Notes under the pieces: model-generated | Told to the model about the DNA's origin: nothing | Databases searched by the model: none | What the model saw: only the letters and a program-made list of their open reading frames with translations | In this document: piece after piece, positions 25,370 through 32,692 of the stretch | Layout of the letters: every line of letters begins with the position of its first letter | How positions within the stretch are numbered: the first letter of the stretch is position 1 | DNA from: CAADGU01 sp035444285 | GTDB taxonomy: Bacteria; Chloroflexota; Anaerolineae; Promineifilales; Promineifilaceae | Length of the DNA: 64,000 nt | Direction of reading: 5' to 3' | Assembly: GCA_035444285.1 (NCBI GenBank) | Contig: DAOMOK010000002.1 | Span: 248,001 to 312,000, forward strand | Translations under genes and position numbers: made by a program

Positions 25370-26179
25370 ATGCCTCACCGGTGGATGGTTTTGTCTTTAC
25401 TGTTTTCTCTATGTTGGCTGGCAGGGTGCCGGTCATCAATTACACAAACAGCGGCGGTAGTGACGCCGCCACCGGTGGTGTTGACGGTATCTGCCGCTGC
25501 CGACCTGACCCCCGCCTTTATCGAGTTAGGTGAGCAATTCAGGCGCGAGACGGGCATTACCGTGATATTTAACTTTGGTTCTACGGGGCAGTTAGCCCAG
25601 CAAATTGAACAGGGAGCGCCTGTGGATGTGTTTGCTGCGGCCAACCAATCCTACATACAGGATTTGCAGGCTGAGGGTCTGGTGATCCCGGAGACGGTGG
25701 CGCTGTATGCCCAGGGACGTCTCACCATCTGGACACGGGCAGACAGCCCCTTGGCGCTGACGCGGTTGGAAGACCTGACCGGGGAAGAGGTCAGGCGAAT
25801 TGCCATTGCCAATCCGGAACATGCCCCTTATGGCGTGGCGGCGCGAGAAGCGTTGCAGTCGGCCGGTTTGTGGGATGTATTGCAGCCCAAATTGATCCTG
25901 GGCGAAAACATCGCCCAAACATTGCACTATGCGGAAACGGGCAATGCCGATGTGTCCATCATGGCGCTCTCTCTCAGCATTGCGGAGGGGGATGACGGGA
26001 AGTGGTCGTTGATTCCCGCTGACCTCCATGCGCCGCTCAATCAGGCTCTTGCTGTTATTAGCAGCACAAAACAGGAAGCGGCGGCGCGGCAGTTTGCGGC
26101 TTATGTCAACAGTCCGGCGGGGCGGAGCATCATGCAGCGGTATGGATTTGTGCTGCCCGGAGAAGAACTGGTTCCATGA
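25370..26179 (+). CDS. modA: Molybdate ABC transporter substrate-binding lipoprotein
   Basis: 269 residues with a lipoprotein signal (WLAGC, Cys20) and AGGAGA before the start. The mature part has the ModA pattern: LTVSAAADLTPAFIELGEQF, IFNFGSTGQLAQQIEQGAPVDVFAAAN, and GNADVSIMALS. It captures molybdate or tungstate outside the membrane for the permease encoded next, with which it overlaps by four bases. Molybdenum supply fits the molybdopterin enzyme encoded at 44-48 kb. Confidence 0.9.
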   Translation: MPHRWMVLSLLFSLCWLAGCRSSITQTAAVVTPPPVVLTVSAAADLTPAFIELGEQFRRETGITVIFNFGSTGQLAQQIEQGAPVDVFAAANQSYIQDLQAEGLVIPETVALYAQGRLTIWTRADSPLALTRLEDLTGEEVRRIAIANPEHAPYGVAAREALQSAGLWDVLQPKLILGENIAQTLHYAETGNADVSIMALSLSIAEGDDGKWSLIPADLHAPLNQALAVISSTKQEAAARQFAAYVNSPAGRSIMQRYGFVLPGEELVP

Positions 26180-26847
26180 GTTGGCACGCTTTCTGGTTAT
26201 CGCTGCAAGTCACGGCCGTAGCCACCCTGGGCATTGTCACCATTGGCAGCGCCCTGGCCTTACTGCTGGCAAAAAAACAGTTTCGGGGCAAATTGTTTCT
26301 GGAAACGGCCATTAACCTGCCGCTGGTGCTGCCGCCAAGCGTCGTTGGCTATTATCTGCTGCGCCTGCTGGGGCGCGGTAGTTTTTTGCGGGATGTTTTG
26401 CAAATTGACCTGCTGTTTACCTGGAAGGCGGCCATGTTGGCCTCATTGGTGGTGGGGCTGCCGCTGATGGTCATTTCGGCGCGGGCGGCCTTTGAAGAGG
26501 TGGAGCCGGAATTGGAATATGCGGCGCGGGTAGATGGCGCCACCGAGTGGCAAACGCGCTGGCTGGTCACGTTTCCACTGGCGCGGCGTGGGCTGCTGGC
26601 CGGGTTGATTTTGGGGTCGGCGCGGGCATTGGGGGAGTTTGGGGCCACGGTGATGGTGGCGGGCAGTATTCCTGGGCGCACCCAAACATTGCCGGTGGCT
26701 ATTTATGACGCCGTGCAGGGCCGGCGCTATGACGATGCCAACGTCATGGTATTGGTGATGACTTTGTTGGCGTTTACCTCGCTGTGGGTGGCGCGCCAAT
26801 TAGAAGGGTCACGCAAAAAACGAACAGACCGGCAAAAATCTTCGTAA
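26176..26847 (+). CDS. modB: Molybdate ABC transporter permease
   Basis: 223 residues, five to six membrane helices and the EAA-loop signature (ARVDGATEWQTRWLVTFPLARRGLLAG), as in ModB. ATG overlaps the modA stop. The expected ATPase gene modC does not follow; the next 200 bases hold a repeat and then an arsR. The ATPase must be supplied from elsewhere. Confidence 0.9.
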   Translation: MSWHAFWLSLQVTAVATLGIVTIGSALALLLAKKQFRGKLFLETAINLPLVLPPSVVGYYLLRLLGRGSFLRDVLQIDLLFTWKAAMLASLVVGLPLMVISARAAFEEVEPELEYAARVDGATEWQTRWLVTFPLARRGLLAGLILGSARALGEFGATVMVAGSIPGRTQTLPVAIYDAVQGRRYDDANVMVLVMTLLAFTSLWVARQLEGSRKKRTDRQKSS

Positions 26848-26867
26848 GCGTCCAGCGCCTCTGGAGG

Positions 26868-26935
26868 CCTGACAGGTTTTTGGCCTGCAAACCCTCAAAC
26901 TGAACGAGTATAAAACCTGTCAGGTCTGAACGGTT
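26868..26935 (+). repeat. CCTGACAGG palindromic repeat, copy 2
   Basis: CCTGACAGGTTTTTGGCCTGCAAA, spacer, then AACCTGTCAGGTCTGAACGGTT; 21 bases after modB. Could act as a terminator. A further small palindrome TGACACATGTCA lies at 26974-26985. Confidence 0.75.
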
Positions 26936-27032
26936 GCCCGCAATACGGAGGGGGGACGGCCGTCGGCGGTTGATGACACATGTCACCTCAGAAGCATGAC
27001 AGCTATAACTAACCAGAGGGGCGTTTGCGCAT

Positions 27033-27054
27033 TATATTCAGAGTTATGAATATA
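27033..27054 (+). promoter_or_regulatory. Operator overlapping the start of arsR (27046)
   Basis: Arms TATATTCA / TGAATATA with a six-base spacer, overlapping the ATG at 27046. Architecture TTCA-N6-TGAA is typical of ArsR/SmtB sites, so autorepression is likely. Confidence 0.55.
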
Positions 27055-27390
27055 GCGACGCCATCTGACCCCTTTATCGCCCAGGCCAGTTACTTCAAAG
27101 CATTGGCCCATCCGGCGCGGCTGCAAATTCTGGCAGTTTTGCGCCAGGGGGAAGCGTGTGTTTGCCATCTGGAAGCGATCTTGCAGAAGCGGCAGGCGTA
27201 CATTTCGCAGCAGTTGATGGTGCTGAAAGAGGCCGGATTGCTGGCCGAGCGCAAAGAGGGGTTGTTTGTCTTCTACAGCCTGGCCGACCCCCACCTGCCC
27301 ACCATTTTGGATAGCTGCCTTCCAGCCACGCCATTACCATGGGCGCCGACGAACGGGTGCGCCTGCCCCTCCTGTGTACGTGAAACGTGA
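27046..27390 (+). CDS. ArsR-family repressor at the head of the redox cluster
   Basis: 114 residues from ATG 27046. Winged-helix core (SYFKALAHPARLQILAVL, RQAYISQQLMVLKEAGLL) with the classic alpha-3 metal box ACVCHLEAIL (Cys-x-Cys) and a C-terminal cluster CACPSC, giving up to five cysteines for arsenite or another thiophilic ion. A palindrome overlaps its start codon. It precedes the GcvH-like gene by 115 bp, which contain a repeat. Confidence 0.88.
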   Translation: MNIATPSDPFIAQASYFKALAHPARLQILAVLRQGEACVCHLEAILQKRQAYISQQLMVLKEAGLLAERKEGLFVFYSLADPHLPTILDSCLPATPLPWAPTNGCACPSCVRET

Positions 27391-27410
27391 AACGTGATGC
27401 GTGACCAGAG

Positions 27411-27480
27411 ACCTGACAGGTTTTTGGCCTGCAAAGTCTTGATTTGAACTGGAAAAAACCTGTCAGGTCTGAACGGTTAC
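27411..27480 (+). repeat. CCTGACAGG palindromic repeat, copy 3
   Basis: ACCTGACAGGTTTTTGGCCTGCAAA, spacer, AACCTGTCAGGTCTGAACGGTTAC. Nearly identical to copy 2; directly upstream of the GcvH-like gene. A short GTGAAACGTGATGCGTGA tract precedes it (27380-27405). Confidence 0.75.
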
Positions 27481-27504
27481 GGCAAAGGTAAGGAAAGTAA
27501 CAAA

Positions 27505-27954
27505 ATGGTTGAGTATCTCGAATTTACACTGGACAAATTTACGTTTAAGGTGGCGACCGACCGGTACTACCACCCGGATGGTGTGTGGGCCAAAGAAGCC
27601 AACGACCGTGTCACCATTGGCCTGTCTGACTTTTTACAGCAGCGCAGCGGGGACATTGCTTTTGCCGAAGTAGCCGAAGTGGGCACGGCGTTGGCGGCCG
27701 GTGATGAAGTCGCCAACATCGAAACGATCAAGGTGGATGTCAGTTTGCCTTCTCCGGTAACAGGTACGGTGTTGGAGGTAAATCCCCGGCTGGAATTGGA
27801 AGCCGAGGTCATCAACCAATCGCCTTATGAAGATGGCTGGCTGGCGGTGATAGAAGCGGCCAATTGGGAAACCGACCGGGCCAATCTGCTGCAACCAGAC
27901 GCCTACTTTGCCCATATGCAGGTGGAAGCCGAAGAGGAGGTCAAAAAATTATGA
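27505..27954 (+). CDS. GcvH-like lipoyl-carrier protein
   Basis: 149 residues resembling the H protein of the glycine cleavage system: TDRYYHPDGVWAKEANDRVTIG, then the lipoylation site ETIKVDVSLPSPVTG with Lys76, and the closing SPYEDGWLAVIE. No gcvT, gcvP, lipA or lplA is nearby. In other bacteria, such orphan H-like proteins (for example LbpA) carry sulfur intermediates rather than aminomethyl groups. Here it heads a train of thiol/redox genes, overlapping the next gene by an ATGA. A role as a dithiol carrier in sulfur or arsenic chemistry is inference. RBS AAGGAAAG. Confidence 0.85.
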   Translation: MVEYLEFTLDKFTFKVATDRYYHPDGVWAKEANDRVTIGLSDFLQQRSGDIAFAEVAEVGTALAAGDEVANIETIKVDVSLPSPVTGTVLEVNPRLELEAEVINQSPYEDGWLAVIEAANWETDRANLLQPDAYFAHMQVEAEEEVKKL

Positions 27955-28379
27955 CCACAGAAATAGCTAAAGTAGTCGTCGTGCCGTGCAGCGGCATTGG
28001 CAAGACCTATGGCACGGTCAGCCGCGAGGCGGCGTATGAGGTGGTAGACGATTTACGGCCGGAAACGAGCCAGCTTGTGCCGCTGTCCTTGTTGGTGTTG
28101 GGTGAAGAGGGGGCGTGTACGGCCGTGTCCCACAGCCAGGCCATCACCATTGACGGCTGCAAACTGGCCTGCGCCACCAAAATGGTGCAGGAAAGCGGCG
28201 GCGTGGTGGCCCATGATCTGGCCGTGCTGGATGTGTACCGCCGCCATCGCCAGTTCAAACCGCAGGGCATTGCCGAACTCAACGAAGGCGGCCAACAACT
28301 GGCCCACGCCCTGGCGGAAGAAGTGGCGGCGCTGATAGACGCGATAGAGCCACCAGCTCAAGGAGGCAAAGATGCCTGA
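27951..28379 (+). CDS. DGC-domain putative zinc-binding protein 1
   Basis: 142 residues. The family pattern is visible: VVVPCSGIGKTYGTVSREAAYEV (Cys near 13), then AVSHSQAITIDGCKLACATKM with the D-G-C triad and a second Cys, and a C-terminal helix. GAGGAGG precedes ATG 27951. These proteins are predicted to bind zinc through conserved cysteines and frequently sit in ars operons. A paralogue follows immediately (8-base overlap). Confidence 0.78.
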   Translation: MTTEIAKVVVVPCSGIGKTYGTVSREAAYEVVDDLRPETSQLVPLSLLVLGEEGACTAVSHSQAITIDGCKLACATKMVQESGGVVAHDLAVLDVYRRHRQFKPQGIAELNEGGQQLAHALAEEVAALIDAIEPPAQGGKDA

Positions 28380-29097
28380 GATAAGACCCAAAAAAGTAGG
28401 GATTGTGGCCTGTTCCGGCGAAGAAATGGCCGAAGGCACGGTGACGCGGCTGGCCGCTTTGCGCGTGCTGGAAACGCTGCGCCCCGAAGAAACCGTCACC
28501 ATTTGCCTGCCGCTATTCCTGGCGGGCGGCGAGGGCGACCGTGCCTTTGCCCGTTATTACCCCACCATTGCCGTAGATGGCTGTGACCTGCGCTGCGCCG
28601 CCCGCGCCACGGAGATGTACTCCGGCAAACCGGCGGCCAGTGTGGTGGTGACGGATATTGTGGCAGAACAAGGTGTTGGCCGGGTAGACGGCCGTCGCCA
28701 TTTGAACGAGGCTGGGCAGCAGGCGGTGGCAGCTACGGCCGGGCGTGTGGCCGAACTGGTGGATGAACTGCTGGCTCCGTATGCCCGCCCCACCAATGGC
28801 AGATCTATTGACCTGGAAGTGCAGCAGCCGCCAACTCAGGCAGCCTGTGCCTGTGGTTCTGGCATTCCGGTGCAGACGGTGGCGCTGAACGGCCAGACGG
28901 TAACGCTGGTGGCGCTGCCGCTCATTTTGGCGCAGTTTTATGAAGAAGGAAAACGGCCGTGTGCCGACACCGCCCACGAATTGCTGACGGCCGTGCAAAT
29001 TTATAATCCTATTCCCGCCGACCAGACAGAACGCTATGCCCACGTGCTGCAAGCGGAATATGCGCGCTTTTATGAGGAGCAGGAGGTGAAAGTATGA
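28372..29097 (+). CDS. DGC-domain putative zinc-binding protein 2 with C-terminal extension
   Basis: 241 residues. Residues 1-135 repeat the DGC pattern (GIVACSGEEMAEGTVTRLAALRVL; IAVDGCDLRCAARATEM). A Cys-rich hinge (AACACGSG) leads to an extra domain of about 85 residues (VALNGQTVTLVALPLILAQFYEEGK, TAHELLTAVQIYNPIP) also found fused to other Cys-rich proteins in anaerobes. It overlaps OsmC by an ATGA. Likely an accessory to metal or sulfur transfer; biochemical activity is unknown. Confidence 0.75.
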   Translation: MPEIRPKKVGIVACSGEEMAEGTVTRLAALRVLETLRPEETVTICLPLFLAGGEGDRAFARYYPTIAVDGCDLRCAARATEMYSGKPAASVVVTDIVAEQGVGRVDGRRHLNEAGQQAVAATAGRVAELVDELLAPYARPTNGRSIDLEVQQPPTQAACACGSGIPVQTVALNGQTVTLVALPLILAQFYEEGKRPCADTAHELLTAVQIYNPIPADQTERYAHVLQAEYARFYEEQEVKV

Positions 29098-29543
29098 GCC
29101 GCACGGCCGTTTACCACACCACCGTCAACTGGAAAGGAGAACATTGGGGGCATATTGTCATGGGCAATGGCCCGGAGATGGATTTCTCCGCGCCGCCCGA
29201 CGCCCAGGGGCACGCCGGTGTCTTCACGCCGGAAGATGCCTTTGTGGCTGCCGCCAACACCTGCATTATGATGATGTTCATCTGGGCGGCGGAGCGGTTT
29301 AAGCTGCCCCTGCTGTCTTACGAATGTCGGGCAGAGGGGACCAAACTCATTGAGCTAGACCGGACGGAGATTTTCACCCAACTGCGTTTTTACCCGGCGA
29401 TTCGGGTGGCGGGCGATGGGGGGGACACGGCCGTACTCGAAGCCCGCGTCCGCCGCGCCCTGCAATCGGCCCAAAAATACAGTCTGGTCGCCAATTCGGT
29501 GAAATCGGAAATTATCATCGAACCAACCATTGAAATTGTGTAG
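29094..29543 (+). CDS. OsmC/Ohr-family protein
   Basis: 149 residues with the OsmC fold pattern (GVFTPEDAFVAAANTCIMMMFIWAAE, then RRALQSAQKYSLVANSVKSEI). OsmC/Ohr proteins use two cysteines to reduce organic hydroperoxides. The first is present in NTC, but at the usual position of the second the sequence reads Tyr-Ser (KYSL), so peroxidase activity is doubtful; a thiol-binding or carrier role is possible. The last codons (E-I-V-stop) are the start of a 79-bp tandem repeat. Confidence 0.8.
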   Translation: MSRTAVYHTTVNWKGEHWGHIVMGNGPEMDFSAPPDAQGHAGVFTPEDAFVAAANTCIMMMFIWAAERFKLPLLSYECRAEGTKLIELDRTEIFTQLRFYPAIRVAGDGGDTAVLEARVRRALQSAQKYSLVANSVKSEIIIEPTIEIV

Positions 29544-29848
29544 CAACCAGTAACGTTTGTAGTAGGCACTTCAGTGCCGTCAGCAGGCGATAAATCGCCT
29601 ACTACAAACCGAGATTGTGTAGCAACCAGTAACGTTTGTAGTAGGCACTTCAGTGCCGTCAGCAGGCGATAAATCGCCTACTACAAACCGAGATTGTGTA
29701 GCAACCAGTAACGTTTGTAGTAGGCACTTCAGTGCCGTCAGCAGGCGATAAATCGCCTACTACAAACCGATATTGTGTAGCAACCAGTAACGTTTGTAGT
29801 AGGCACTTCAGTGCCATCAATAGGCGATAAATCGCCTACTACAAACCG
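29532..29848 (+). repeat. Four tandem copies of a 79-bp unit
   Basis: Units start at 29532, 29611, 29690 and 29769, each opening with GA(A/G/T)ATTGTGTAG, which is the 3' end of the OsmC gene including its stop. Copies 2 and 3 are near-perfect; copy 4 is shorter and has several changes. Each unit contains GTTTGTAGTAGGC and its complement GCCTACTACAAAC enclosing GGCACTTCAGTGCC and AGGCGATAAATCGCCT, so every unit can fold into a branched hairpin. No gene lies here; transcript processing or termination is possible. Confidence 0.9.
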
Positions 29849-29860
29849 GAGGAGATAACC

Positions 29861-30112
29861 ATGTTAACTATTAAAGTTCTTGGCCCCGGCTGCGCCAACT
29901 GTCAGCAGGTGGAAGCTGTGGCTAAACGAGCCGTCGGCATGTTGGGCCAGCCAGCCCGCATTGAGAAAGTAACCGACCGCACCCAGATTATGGCCTATCA
30001 CCTGCTGGCCACGCCCGGTCTGGTGATCAATGAAAAAGTAGTTTCGGCTGGCCGCATTCCCAGCGAAGCCGAAGTGACAACCTGGCTGGCGGACGCTCTG
30101 GAAGCAGCCTGA
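29861..30112 (+). CDS. Small thioredoxin-fold protein (TM0996/MTH895 type)
   Basis: 83 residues with the N-terminal active site GPGCANCQ (Cys11, Cys14) and cis-Pro loop ATPGLVINEKVV, typical of redox-active disulfide protein 2. Such proteins often accompany ArsR and permease genes and may reduce DGC or ArsC partners. Strong RBS GGAGGAG. First gene after the tandem repeat array. Confidence 0.88.
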   Translation: MLTIKVLGPGCANCQQVEAVAKRAVGMLGQPARIEKVTDRTQIMAYHLLATPGLVINEKVVSAGRIPSEAEVTTWLADALEAA

Positions 30113-30126
30113 AAGGAGCGACTGCC

Positions 30127-30480
30127 ATGACCGATTACGTAGCTTACCATGCCCATCTGGAAGAACGGCTGGGCCAATTGGGGCGCGAGTTGGGCGGCCC
30201 GATGGCCGGTTTTGCCCGTCTGCACCGCAAGGCGGTGGAAGATGGTGCATTAAGCGGCAAAGTAAAGGAGTTAATGGCTTTAGCCATTAGCATCGTCGTC
30301 CATTGTGATGGCTGTATTGCCTACCATACCCATGATGCCGTTAAAGCTGGCGCTACACGCGCCGAGCTGCTGGAAACCATCGGCGTTGGCGTGTTGATGG
30401 GTGGTGGGCCAGGCTCCATTTATGCCGCCCATGCCCTGGATGCCGTCGAGCAGTTCTTGCCGACGGTGGAGGCAGCATGA
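30127..30480 (+). CDS. AhpD/carboxymuconolactone-decarboxylase-fold peroxidase-like protein
   Basis: 117 residues with the AhpD signature HCDGCIAYHTHDAVKAGATRAE (Cys60, Cys63 and nearby His), indicating a thiol-disulfide or peroxidase function rather than decarboxylation. AAGGAG upstream. Overlaps the next small gene by an ATGA. Confidence 0.85.
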   Translation: MTDYVAYHAHLEERLGQLGRELGGPMAGFARLHRKAVEDGALSGKVKELMALAISIVVHCDGCIAYHTHDAVKAGATRAELLETIGVGVLMGGGPGSIYAAHALDAVEQFLPTVEAA

Positions 30481-30623
30481 AAAAGAATCTGCACACCGTT
30501 CTGGATGATGAAGAGATCATTGAATTGATCCGCATTCTCATGGACGACGATGCCGAAGCGGCTCTGGCTTTCTTGAAAAAACATTTTAAGGGCCAGGCCC
30601 GCGAACTACTGGAAGGCGGTTGA
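30477..30623 (+). CDS. Small acidic/basic helical protein (48 aa)
   Basis: ATG 30477 overlaps the AhpD-like stop (ATGA). Translation MKKNLHTVLDDEEIIEL and onward gives 48 residues, strongly helical with alternating charge (LMDDDAEAALAFLKKHFKGQ) and a Gly-Gly end. Translational coupling argues that it is real. Function unknown; it could be an adaptor of the redox cluster. Confidence 0.55.
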   Translation: MKKNLHTVLDDEEIIELIRILMDDDAEAALAFLKKHFKGQARELLEGG

Positions 30624-30750
30624 AAGGTGATGATCCAGGTACCTGGGGCAGGTATTCGGTAGAGGCTTGATGCGTGATACGTGATGCACGAGGGGCCGAT
30701 TGCTAATGCATCGCGTATGTCCCCTGGTTTTTCAGTGAGGGAAAAGCGCC

Positions 30751-31266
30751 ATGTATCTGAACGGGATTGCTCTGACCCATACGTATCCCTGTCTGGCGGA
30801 ACCGGGCAAGATGATTGTGGATGGACGGCCGTCCCGGTCGCTGGCGGAAGTGATACCGTATCTGGCGACGTTGCCGGGAGTGATTGCCTATAACCCGGAC
30901 GGCCCTACTCTCACCTTTCGCCGCCAGCCGGGATTCATGACGCTGTACGCCAACCGGGTGACGATAACCCAGGTGCGGGATGCTGATGAAGGGCTGGCGC
31001 TGCTGGCGGCGCTGGTGGAAGCGGTGAATGTAACCTGGGAACATCGGGCTGAGTTAACGGCCGTGACCCAACACCGCCGCCGCCCTCGTCCCCTGGATGT
31101 ATATGCCCTGCTGCCCCAGACGAATTGCAAACAATGTGGCGAAGCAACGTGCATGGCCTTTGCTTTTGGCCTTATCCAGCAAAACCGCACCCTGGCCGAT
31201 TGTCCGGCGCTGGCTCAAGACCCGGCTTTTGCCAGCCGGCGGGCCACACTGTCGGTCATGTTCTAA
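30751..31266 (+). CDS. Protein with C-terminal 4Fe-4S domain (PF04060 type)
   Basis: 171 residues. The N-terminal 105 residues are beta-rich and unfamiliar (PSRSLAEVIPYLATLPGVIAYNPD). The last 55 contain LPQTNCKQCGEATCMAFA and a fourth Cys in DCPAL, the C-x2-C-x4-C-x15-C pattern of the Fe-S domain found in corrinoid Fe-S proteins and RnfB. Likely an electron-transfer accessory. Preceded by 127 bp without a recognised gene, including a GTGATACGTGATGC fragment at 30668-30690. Confidence 0.75.
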   Translation: MYLNGIALTHTYPCLAEPGKMIVDGRPSRSLAEVIPYLATLPGVIAYNPDGPTLTFRRQPGFMTLYANRVTITQVRDADEGLALLAALVEAVNVTWEHRAELTAVTQHRRRPRPLDVYALLPQTNCKQCGEATCMAFAFGLIQQNRTLADCPALAQDPAFASRRATLSVMF

Positions 31267-31279
31267 CAAAGAAAGGAAA

Positions 31280-31312
31280 AGAAGTTCAACTTTTCCGAAA
31301 AGTTGAACTTCT
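31280..31312 (+). promoter_or_regulatory. 15-bp-arm hairpin 11 nt before the PIG-L start, copy 1
   Basis: Arms AGAAGTTCAACTTTT / AAAAGTTGAACTTCT, loop CCG. The same arms occur at 36289-36322 before arsR, and both end exactly 11 nt before an ATG. Contains TTCAA..TTGAA half-sites as in the nearby ArsR operators. Confidence 0.7.
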
Positions 31313-31323
31313 GAAACTTCGAG

Positions 31324-32067
31324 ATGAAACGATTATTGGTGATCTTGGCGCACCCGGATGATGAAAGTTTTCCCCTTGGCGGCACGCTGGCGCGTTATGC
31401 AGCTGAAGATGTGGCCGTGACGCTGGTCTGCGCCACCAAAGGGGAAGCAGGTATAGCGGGACACTCAGCGGCAGCAACGGCCGTTATCCGTGAACAAGAA
31501 TTACAGGCCGCCGCCCACATGTTGGGGGTGTCTGACCTGCGCTTCCTGGGCTACCTGGATGGGCATGTAGGTGAAGTGAATGAGGAAACGGCCGTGACCC
31601 AATTGATCACCTTGCTCCAGGAGATACAACCCCATGCGGTCATCACCTTTGGCCCGGATGGCATTTCCGGCCATCCTGACCATCTGGCCGTGCATCGCCT
31701 GGTAACAGCCGCCTTTGACCGCGCCGGGTTAGAAAGCCACCTGTATTACATTGCGCCGTCTGAAGCAACCCACCAGGGGTGCGGGGTCATTCCTTCCCAG
31801 GAGGGAATCAGCGGCCCGGTTGCTGCCATTGACGTGGGCGATTATCTGGTGACGAAGGTGCGGGCCATGCAATGCCACGCCAGCCAACATCCCCCTTTTA
31901 TGGGCAACCCGGAAGAGGAAGTCTCCCGGCTGGTGTGCCACGAGTATTTCACCCTGGCGCGGCCACAGTTGGCTGACATTGCCTTAACCGATTTGTTCAA
32001 CCAGCCAAAGATTTTTTCAGGCGGCAAAACATTCAAGAAAACGAATGTAGTGAATGGAACCTCATAA
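31324..32067 (+). CDS. PIG-L/LmbE-family deacetylase (BshB/MshB-like)
   Basis: 247 residues. Zinc-binding motif AHPDDE near residues 9-14, followed by LGGTLARYA and VTLVCATKGEAG, and a second motif GHPDHLAVHRLV, as in N-acetylglucosaminyl deacetylases of low-molecular-weight thiol (bacillithiol, mycothiol) synthesis. Which GlcNAc substrate it uses cannot be read. In a thiol/metalloid cluster, a role in making or recycling a thiol cofactor is attractive. No Shine-Dalgarno is visible between hairpin and start. Confidence 0.82.
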   Translation: MKRLLVILAHPDDESFPLGGTLARYAAEDVAVTLVCATKGEAGIAGHSAAATAVIREQELQAAAHMLGVSDLRFLGYLDGHVGEVNEETAVTQLITLLQEIQPHAVITFGPDGISGHPDHLAVHRLVTAAFDRAGLESHLYYIAPSEATHQGCGVIPSQEGISGPVAAIDVGDYLVTKVRAMQCHASQHPPFMGNPEEEVSRLVCHEYFTLARPQLADIALTDLFNQPKIFSGGKTFKKTNVVNGTS

Positions 32068-32078
32068 AGGAGTTAATC

Positions 32079-32684
32079 ATGAGCAACGATAAACAAATTT
32101 TGATGGATGCGCTGCAATTTCATGGTCACAAATGTTGGGCCAGCACGGCCGGCGTGCGCATTGGTCTGGCCGCGCTGGCAGCATTAGGCGCGGAACGCAG
32201 CGGCGCTAAATCACTGCATGCCATCGTCGAATACGGCGACCATCACGGCGCGATGTGTTTTGGCGACGGCATTCAGTACACCACCGGCTGTACGTTTGGC
32301 AAGGGCAATGTCAGCAAAGACCCCAAAGGCAAACTGGCGGTGACGCTGATTGATAAGGCCAACCACAAAGCGGTGCGCGTGGCTTATAAACCGACGCTGC
32401 AAAAGCAAATCAAGGAATCGGCTTTCATGCAGAAACGTTCGGCTGGCATACCCCCGACGCAAATCCCGGAAGCGGAACAGTGGGAACTGGTTAACCTGAT
32501 CTGGGACGCGCCGGCGGAGCAGATGATGACGGTCGGGCCGCTGCTGGATTATGACTGGCAGGAACCGGCGGAGATTATTCGCTTTGCGGTGTGCAGCGGC
32601 TGCGGTGAATTGGTTGCCGAACCCTACCTGCGCGTTGTGGAAGGCCAGCCGTTGTGTATGGACTGCGCCGGGTATGCGGTGTAA
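32079..32684 (+). CDS. FmdE-family zinc protein 1
   Basis: 201 residues. FmdE pattern: HGHKCWASTAGVRIGLAAL (His15, His17, Cys19), GDGIQYTTGCTFGKGN, and a C-terminal zinc ribbon (CSGCGE..CMDCA). The family is named for a gene next to formylmethanofuran (tungsten/molybdenum) dehydrogenase and is associated with molybdopterin enzymes. A second FmdE homologue is in the molybdoenzyme operon at 43561, linking both halves of the region. AAGGAG upstream. Confidence 0.85.
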   Translation: MSNDKQILMDALQFHGHKCWASTAGVRIGLAALAALGAERSGAKSLHAIVEYGDHHGAMCFGDGIQYTTGCTFGKGNVSKDPKGKLAVTLIDKANHKAVRVAYKPTLQKQIKESAFMQKRSAGIPPTQIPEAEQWELVNLIWDAPAEQMMTVGPLLDYDWQEPAEIIRFAVCSGCGELVAEPYLRVVEGQPLCMDCAGYAV

Positions 32685-32692
32685 GTAACGAA

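Noticed and set aside
29532..29848. Possible CRISPR array
   Set aside because: The 79-bp units are repeated in full without unique spacers, so it is a tandem repeat.
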